Shown here piece by piece: positions 37,325 to 42,735 of a DNA stretch of 42,735 bases (its first letter is position 1; each line of letters opens with the position of its first letter). A model generated the notes under the pieces. That model searched no databases. It was not told where the DNA came from and saw only the letters and a list, made by a program, of their open reading frames with translations. The stretch is from Salinicola corii. GTDB taxonomy: Bacteria; Pseudomonadota; Gammaproteobacteria; Pseudomonadales; Halomonadaceae. The stretch is taken from contig NZ_VTPX01000021.1 of NCBI RefSeq assembly GCF_008298015.1, positions 1 to 42,735 of the forward strand, read 5' to 3'. The position numbers and the translations under genes were made by a program.

Positions 37325-40300
37325 ATGGGCGCATTCGAGCACGTAACCGGCCGCAAGGGCGGCGGCAAGAGCGGTGGCGGCAGCGGCCGCGTCGCGCAGG
37401 AAGACCCGAACACGCTGCGCTCCAACTCCGTCGCACGAATCATCGACCTGCTGGGTGAAGGGCCCATCGAGGGGCTGGTCGACGGCGCCAAGTCGATCTT
37501 CTTCGACGAGACTCCGCTGCGGGCAGACGATGGCTCGTGGAACTTCAGCGGGGTCAACTACGATACCCGCGCCGGGCTGCCCGACCAGGACCACGTTGCC
37601 GGGTTCCCGTCAGTCGAGAACGAGACCGAGGTGTCTGCCCAGGTCACGCAGGACACGCCGCTCGTCCGCACGATCAACGACGCCGACACCGATGCCGTGC
37701 GCGTGACCGTCCAGGTCCCGGCGCTCACCGAGCAGGACAAGGAGACCGGCGACCTGCACGGTTCCAGCGTCCAGATCGCCATCGATGTGCGACCCAGTGG
37801 TGGCAGTTGGTCGACGCGCAAGACTGACACGATCAAGGGCAAGTCGACCAGCCCGTACCAGCGCGGCTATCGCGTCGAGCTGGAAGGCGCTGCGCCGTGG
37901 GATATCCGCGTGCGCCGGATCTCCGCCGACAACGACGACGATTCGGCGATTCGCAATGAGACGTACTGGTCGAGCTACACCGCCATCGTCGACGGCAAGT
38001 TCATCTACCCGGATTCCGCGCTGATCGCGCTCGAGGTCGACGCTCAGCAGTTCGGCAACTCGATTCCGTCGCGGGCGTATCACGTGCGCGGCCGGCTGGT
38101 TAGCGTGCCGGACAACTACGACCCGGCGACCCGAACCTATACCGGCATCTGGTCTGGTGCGTTCCAGCAGGCCTGGACCGATAATCCGGCGTGGATCTTC
38201 TACGACCTGGCCATCAATGTGCGCTTCGGCGGGCAGCTCGAGAACGTCGACAAGTGGGCGTTGTACGAGATCGGCCGGTATTGCGACGAGCTGGTGCCCA
38301 ACGGCTACGGCGCCGACGAGCCGCGCTTCACGATCAATACCGTGATCAATTCGCGCGAGGATGCCTACAAGGTTTTGACGACCTTGGCGGCCGCGTTTCG
38401 CGGGATGATGTATTGGGGCACTGGCACGGTCACGGTGGTGCAGGATTCGCCGGCGGCGGACGAGAGCGGGCGGATATTCAGCCAGGCCGATACCCAGGAT
38501 GGCGAGTTCCGCTATTCGGGTTCGTCGCTCAAGAGCCGCCACACCGTGGCGATGGTGATGTGGAATGACCCGGCGGACAATTATCGTCAGACGCCCGAGG
38601 TCGTGGAAGATCCAGCCGGCATCCAGCAATACGGCTGGCGCCAGACCGACGTGACGGCATTCGGATGCACGTCCCGTGGCCAGGCCCGCCGTGTCGGCCT
38701 GTGGCTGCTTTACACCGAGCGCGAAGAGACCGAGACGGTCGAGTTTACGCTGGGCCTGGAACACGCCGACATCCGCCCGGGCGAGGTCGTGAAGATCTCC
38801 GATCGCTACAAAGCGGGGGCTCGTCTGGGCGGTCGTCTGACCGCCGTGGGGTCCGAGGCGGTCACGCTCGACAAACGCCCGGATGTGGCCAGTGGCAGCG
38901 GCTGGAAGCTCTCCGTTCAGATGCCCAATGGCAGTATCGAGACGCGCGACGTCGCCGGATTCGACGACGACCAGGTGACACTTGCCGCCGCGCTCTCGAC
39001 CGAGCCAATGCCGTACGCCATGTGGATGCTCGCCAGCGAGGATATCCAGCCGCCCCGGTTCCGTGTCGTCGGGGTGAAGGAAGACAGCGACGACCTGACT
39101 TACACGGTCACCGCGCTCAAGCACAACCCGAACAAGTTTGCGTTGATCGAGCAGGGGCTGGTGCTGCCCGAGACGCCGACCTCCTTGGTCCCCATTGGCA
39201 GGCTGTCGCCGCCCCAGGATATCAACGTCGAGAGCTACACCTATCTGAGCGGCGGTGCCCAGCACCAGGGCCTGTTGATCAGCTGGGTCAAGAGCGGCGA
39301 TCCGCGCACGCAGTATTACATCGTCAACGTGTTGCCGCCGGGCGAGAACGTCTGGCAGGACGTCGGCTCGACCGACCAAACCTCGCTCGAGTACCGCAAC
39401 GCGCCCAGCGGCGAGTATCAGATCCGCGTGCGCGCCGTCGACGGTGCCGGCCGGCTCTCGGCATGGTCCGTGCGCGTGACCACGATCAGCTCGTTGTTGC
39501 AGCCGCTGCCGCCGACCACGGTCGACGTCGAGACGGCCAACCGCTCGGTGACGTTGATCCCGCGCAGCGACCGTTCGGGCCAGCTCTACGAGTACCGCCG
39601 CGCCACCACACCGCTCGAGGGCGACGACGAGATCGAGGCCAACGCCGTCGATCTCGGCCAAGCCACGCAACTCGCCGACACCAACCTGCAGCCCGGTACT
39701 CAGTATTACTACTGGGTGCGCGGCGTGAATGCCTATGGCGTTTCGAGCTGGTACCCGGTTCAGGCGAAGACCCGTGAGGAGTTCGAGTCGGAGTGGGCCT
39801 ACATCGACGAGCAGCTCCGCAAAGACGGTGGCCTGGTCGATCAGCTCGAAAATGGCATCAATGACAATTCGCAGCTGATTGGGCAGGCCCGCGAGGACTT
39901 CGAGGATGGACTGGCGGAGGCCAACGCCGGCATCGAGCGGACCGATGCACTGATCGGCGAGATCGGTACCGAGGTCGATCAACTCACGAGCAACGTCGAT
40001 ACCGAGTTGGCAGGCGTCAATCAGCGTATCGGTGCCGCCAATGATCGGATCGATGGCATCGAAACCGATCAGGCTGCCGCCGAGGAAGCGCTGGGCAACC
40101 TCGATACCGAGATTGATCAGTTGTCGAGCGACGTCGAAACCGAATTCTCGGGGGTCAACGACCAGATCGCCGATGCCAACCAGCGCATCGACGGGGTGGA
40201 ATCGATCGCCGAGGGTGCGGATACCAAGGCGGACATTCTCGCCGAGGACGTCTCGACGCTCGACTCGCGGGCCGACGGCCACGACGCGGAGATCTCCGAG

Positions 40301-42735
40301 ACCAATCGTATTGCCCGGCTGAATGGCATGCTCGAGGCGTTCGAGCGTCAAGCGGCGCAGGTGCAGACCGCAGCGGGTAGCGCGGCCTACACCGTCGAGC
40401 GCATTCAGCGAATCTCGCAGGGTCAGTCGCTATCACAGGCCACCGAGGAACTGGACGCGCGTCTGAGCGGCAACATTGCCACGGCACGTAGCCAGATCAC
40501 CACGCTGGTGGATACGACCCAGTCGATCACCGATAGCCTGACCGAGCTGCGCAGCGAGTACGAGGGCACCTCGGCGGAGTTTGATAGCCGGATTACAGCG
40601 GTGACGACTCAAGCTCAGGCGATTGCCGATTACGTTCTGAACCTGGAATCCGAGGTAGAGGATGGCTTCGCCACGGTTCAGTCGCGGATCACGACCGTGG
40701 CGAATGAGTCCGAGGCGTTGTCTCGGGACATCCGCACGCTGCGTAGCGAATACGAGGGATTCTCCGCCGAGGCCGACCAGCGGCTGACCACGCTGGCGAA
40801 TGATCAGCAGGCCATGACGCAGTCACTGCAGGCGTTGAGCGCGAGCTACGACGCGTCGACGGCCGACTTCGACGAGCGCATCACGACCCTGGCCGACGAG
40901 CAGAAAGCGACGGCGCAGTCACTGTCGCAACTGTCCACGGCCTACGGCGAGACGACGTCGGATTTCGAACAGCGGATCTCGGCGCTGAGTAGTGCGACCG
41001 AGGGACTGGTCGAAGAAACCTCGCGCCTCTCTACGCAGCTAGGCAATGCCGAAGCGGCGATCGAGAACGTACGGCGGGTGCAGCGATTCGATGGGCTGTT
41101 GTCAGCGTTTGAGCGGCAGGTCTCGCAAGTGCAGACCGCCGCCGGTAGCGCGGCCTACACCGTCGAACGCATTCAGCGAATCTCGCAGGGTGAGTCGCTA
41201 TCTCAGCAGACCGAGGAGGTTCGCGCTGAGCTGAGCGGCAATCTCGCGACGGCTCGCAGCCAGATCACTGCGCTGGTGAATACGACCCAATCGATCACCG
41301 ATCAGTTGACCGGACTGCGCAGCGAGTACGACGACACATCGACCGAGTTCGACGATCGCATCACGCTGCTGGCCAGCGAAGCGGAGTCGATCGGCAACCG
41401 GCTGACCGCACTGACATCGGAAACCGACCAGAGCCTGGCCGACGTACGATCCACGCTGTCGACGCTCTCCGACGATACCCAGGCTCTCGGGCAGTCTCTG
41501 AACACCCTGCGTGCTGAATACGAGGGATTCTCCGCCGAGGCCGATCAGCGGCTGACCGTGCTGGCGAATGATCAGCAGTCGATGTCGCAGTCGCTCTCGC
41601 AACTGAGCGCGAGCTACGACGCGTCGACGGCCGACTTCGACGAGCGCATCACGACCCTTGCAGACGAGCAGAAAGCGACGGCGCAATCGCTATCGCAGCT
41701 GTCCACGGCCTACGGCGAGACGACGTCGGATTTCGAGCAGCGGATCACGGCGCTGAGCAGCGCAACCGAGGGGCTGGTCGAAGAAGTCTCGAGTCTCTCG
41801 ACGCAGCTCGGCGACGCCGAAGCGGTGATCGAGAACGTACGTCGCGTGCAGCGATTCGATGGGCTACTGACCGCGTTCCAGTCGTCCGCGACCCAGGTGC
41901 AGACCAGTGCCGGGGGCGCGGCGATACGGTTCGACCGCCTGGTGAGTGTCAGCGAGCAGCAGGCGCTGGCCCGGCAGACCGAGGAGGTGAAAACCGAGCT
42001 CGGTCAAACGACGTCGAGCCTGCGCTCTGAGCTATCGTCGCTCTCGAGCGAGCAGCAAGCGCTGGCGCAGGATCTACTCGATCTCAATGCCGAACTGGGC
42101 GACACGTCGGCCAGCCTTCATTCGGAATTGGCGGCGCTATCGGATGGCGTGAACGCTGTCAGCCAACGGCAGGACGAGTACCGGGTCGAAGTCGATGATC
42201 AATTCGCTTCAGTCGAAGACAACATCAGCGCCGTCTATGACCCCGACACCGGGGCCGTCGCCCAGGCGATTACCACGGTCAACGTCAACGGCAAGACCGG
42301 CATGCTGGGCCTTCAGGCGTTCGGCGAGGAGATCCAGATCGTCGGCGTCGCCGATGAGTTCGCGATTCTCAACCCGATCTCTGGCGAGCTAGTGACTGCG
42401 TTCGTTGTCAGCGACGGCCGGGTCATCATCCCCGAGGCATTGATCGACAGCCTGGTGGTAACGAAGCTGCGCTCGACGAACGGCAATCTGGTGTTCGATG
42501 GCAACAAGCTGAAAGCCGACTACATCGATGCCGTCAATCTCAAGGTCAAATGGGCCAACGTCCAGGACATCGTCATCCAGTGGGCCGATATCCAGGGTGT
42601 GAAGATCCAGACGGCCGATATCGAAGACGCTGCGGTGACCACGCTTAAAATCGCTGGCCAAGCCGTAACGCTCCCGCAAAGTAACTATCAGGAGGGGAAC
42701 AGATATTTCAAACGATCAAATACAGGCTCTAGTGG
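37325..42735 (+). CDS. host-specificity protein J (tail tip, partial)
   Basis: Over 1803 residues, open to the right edge. The N-terminal 600 residues (RSNSVARIIDLLGEGPIEGL, EDAYKVLTTLAAAFRGMMYW) are the tip-attachment domains. Two fibronectin III-like segments follow (about 630-820), then a coiled-coil region (about 820-1610) containing a 768-bp tandem duplication, and a DUF1983-like C-terminal segment (AITTVNVNGKTGMLGLQAFG). It recognises the receptor. The RBS is weak; start chosen by homology to the J N-terminus. Confidence 0.9.
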   Translation, partial: MGAFEHVTGRKGGGKSGGGSGRVAQEDPNTLRSNSVARIIDLLGEGPIEGLVDGAKSIFFDETPLRADDGSWNFSGVNYDTRAGLPDQDHVAGFPSVENETEVSAQVTQDTPLVRTINDADTDAVRVTVQVPALTEQDKETGDLHGSSVQIAIDVRPSGGSWSTRKTDTIKGKSTSPYQRGYRVELEGAAPWDIRVRRISADNDDDSAIRNETYWSSYTAIVDGKFIYPDSALIALEVDAQQFGNSIPSRAYHVRGRLVSVPDNYDPATRTYTGIWSGAFQQAWTDNPAWIFYDLAINVRFGGQLENVDKWALYEIGRYCDELVPNGYGADEPRFTINTVINSREDAYKVLTTLAAAFRGMMYWGTGTVTVVQDSPAADESGRIFSQADTQDGEFRYSGSSLKSRHTVAMVMWNDPADNYRQTPEVVEDPAGIQQYGWRQTDVTAFGCTSRGQARRVGLWLLYTEREETETVEFTLGLEHADIRPGEVVKISDRYKAGARLGGRLTAVGSEAVTLDKRPDVASGSGWKLSVQMPNGSIETRDVAGFDDDQVTLAAALSTEPMPYAMWMLASEDIQPPRFRVVGVKEDSDDLTYTVTALKHNPNKFALIEQGLVLPETPTSLVPIGRLSPPQDINVESYTYLSGGAQHQGLLISWVKSGDPRTQYYIVNVLPPGENVWQDVGSTDQTSLEYRNAPSGEYQIRVRAVDGAGRLSAWSVRVTTISSLLQPLPPTTVDVETANRSVTLIPRSDRSGQLYEYRRATTPLEGDDEIEANAVDLGQATQLADTNLQPGTQYYYWVRGVNAYGVSSWYPVQAKTREEFESEWAYIDEQLRKDGGLVDQLENGINDNSQLIGQAREDFEDGLAEANAGIERTDALIGEIGTEVDQLTSNVDTELAGVNQRIGAANDRIDGIETDQAAAEEALGNLDTEIDQLSSDVETEFSGVNDQIADANQRIDGVESIAEGADTKADILAEDVSTLDSRADGHDAEISETNRIARLNGMLEAFERQAAQVQTAAGSAAYTVERIQRISQGQSLSQATEELDARLSGNIATARSQITTLVDTTQSITDSLTELRSEYEGTSAEFDSRITAVTTQAQAIADYVLNLESEVEDGFATVQSRITTVANESEALSRDIRTLRSEYEGFSAEADQRLTTLANDQQAMTQSLQALSASYDASTADFDERITTLADEQKATAQSLSQLSTAYGETTSDFEQRISALSSATEGLVEETSRLSTQLGNAEAAIENVRRVQRFDGLLSAFERQVSQVQTAAGSAAYTVERIQRISQGESLSQQTEEVRAELSGNLATARSQITALVNTTQSITDQLTGLRSEYDDTSTEFDDRITLLASEAESIGNRLTALTSETDQSLADVRSTLSTLSDDTQALGQSLNTLRAEYEGFSAEADQRLTVLANDQQSMSQSLSQLSASYDASTADFDERITTLADEQKATAQSLSQLSTAYGETTSDFEQRITALSSATEGLVEEVSSLSTQLGDAEAVIENVRRVQRFDGLLTAFQSSATQVQTSAGGAAIRFDRLVSVSEQQALARQTEEVKTELGQTTSSLRSELSSLSSEQQALAQDLLDLNAELGDTSASLHSELAALSDGVNAVSQRQDEYRVEVDDQFASVEDNISAVYDPDTGAVAQAITTVNVNGKTGMLGLQAFGEEIQIVGVADEFAILNPISGELVTAFVVSDGRVIIPEALIDSLVVTKLRSTNGNLVFDGNKLKADYIDAVNLKVKWANVQDIVIQWADIQGVKIQTADIEDAAVTTLKIAGQAVTLPQSNYQEGNRYFKRSNTGSS
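40310..41845 (+). repeat. 768-bp tandem duplication inside gene J
   Basis: Units 40310-41077 and 41078-41845, exactly 256 codons each, with a third partial unit to about 42000. For example GTGCAGACC occurs at 40361, 41129 and 41897. Long stretches are nearly identical (40749-40980 against 41517-41748). Confidence 0.75.

Noticed and set aside
37610-40351. Very long open frame on the minus strand opposite J (913 codons)
   Set aside because: It is a shadow of codon bias in a GC-rich gene; residues are Leu/Arg/Asp-rich without domain pattern, no RBS, and J is certain on the plus strand.
1-42735. CRISPR arrays, tRNA genes, insertion sequences
   Set aside because: No repeat-spacer pattern, no tRNA cloverleaf and no transposase were found. 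The only recombinases are the resolvase and the integrase.

Overview
The window looks like most of the genome of a temperate, lambda-like siphovirus from a GC-rich gammaproteobacterium. Halomonadaceae is my guess from codon and GC character only; nothing in the window proves the host. The late genes follow lambda order: terminase small and large subunits, gpW-like joiner, portal, protease-capsid fusion, decoration protein, FII/Z/U/V-like joiners and tail tube, G/GT with a -1 frameshift, tape measure, M, L, K, I, J. The left half carries plasmid-type maintenance functions: an IncFII-like RepA, a ParA plus small DNA-binding partition pair, a serine resolvase, HigBA and a probable type I toxin-antitoxin. 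Together these suggest a phage-plasmid. A tyrosine integrase is also present, so both an episomal and an integrated state are conceivable.

Layout. 1-1194: end of an upstream gene, then a Mu-style com gene overlapping a DNA adenine methylase whose GUG start lies inside a stem-loop. 1191-1493: small leftward gene. 1645-3996: LexA box, small SOS-controlled gene, repressor operator, antisense RNA and RepA, then an AT-rich origin-like segment and a small zinc protein. 4000-6760: palindrome pair, serine resolvase, HigBA, 24-aa hydrophobic peptide with a divergent complementary small RNA. 6759-8316: leftward par operon. 8317-13373: leftward early operon (DNA-binding protein, small membrane protein, DUF551-type protein, large C5-cytosine methylase, zinc and HTH proteins) starting at a repressor-controlled promoter. 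13436-14489: CI-like repressor and Cro-like gene. 14486-17110: rightward early genes ending in a Q-like gene and a Tad1-like anti-defence candidate. 17201-18478: integrase. 18710-20015: holin, SAR endolysin, overlapping Rz/Rz1 spanins. 20135-42735: packaging, head and tail genes, with two accessory genes inserted before the tape measure. The host-specificity protein J runs off the right edge.

Working model. The CI-like repressor lacks the expected catalytic Ser and Lys of self-cleaving repressors, while a small gene with a near-perfect LexA box lies next to RepA; this suggests induction by an SOS-made antirepressor. A CI operator in front of repA would couple immunity to plasmid replication. 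Two dispersed DNA-site families stand out: tandem 8-bp iterons (consensus TAAAGCYA) at six loci, three of them around the par genes, and a 15-bp palindrome CGTGAC-NNN-GTCACG at six positions along the genome. They are candidates for dispersed centromeres or genome-wide operators.
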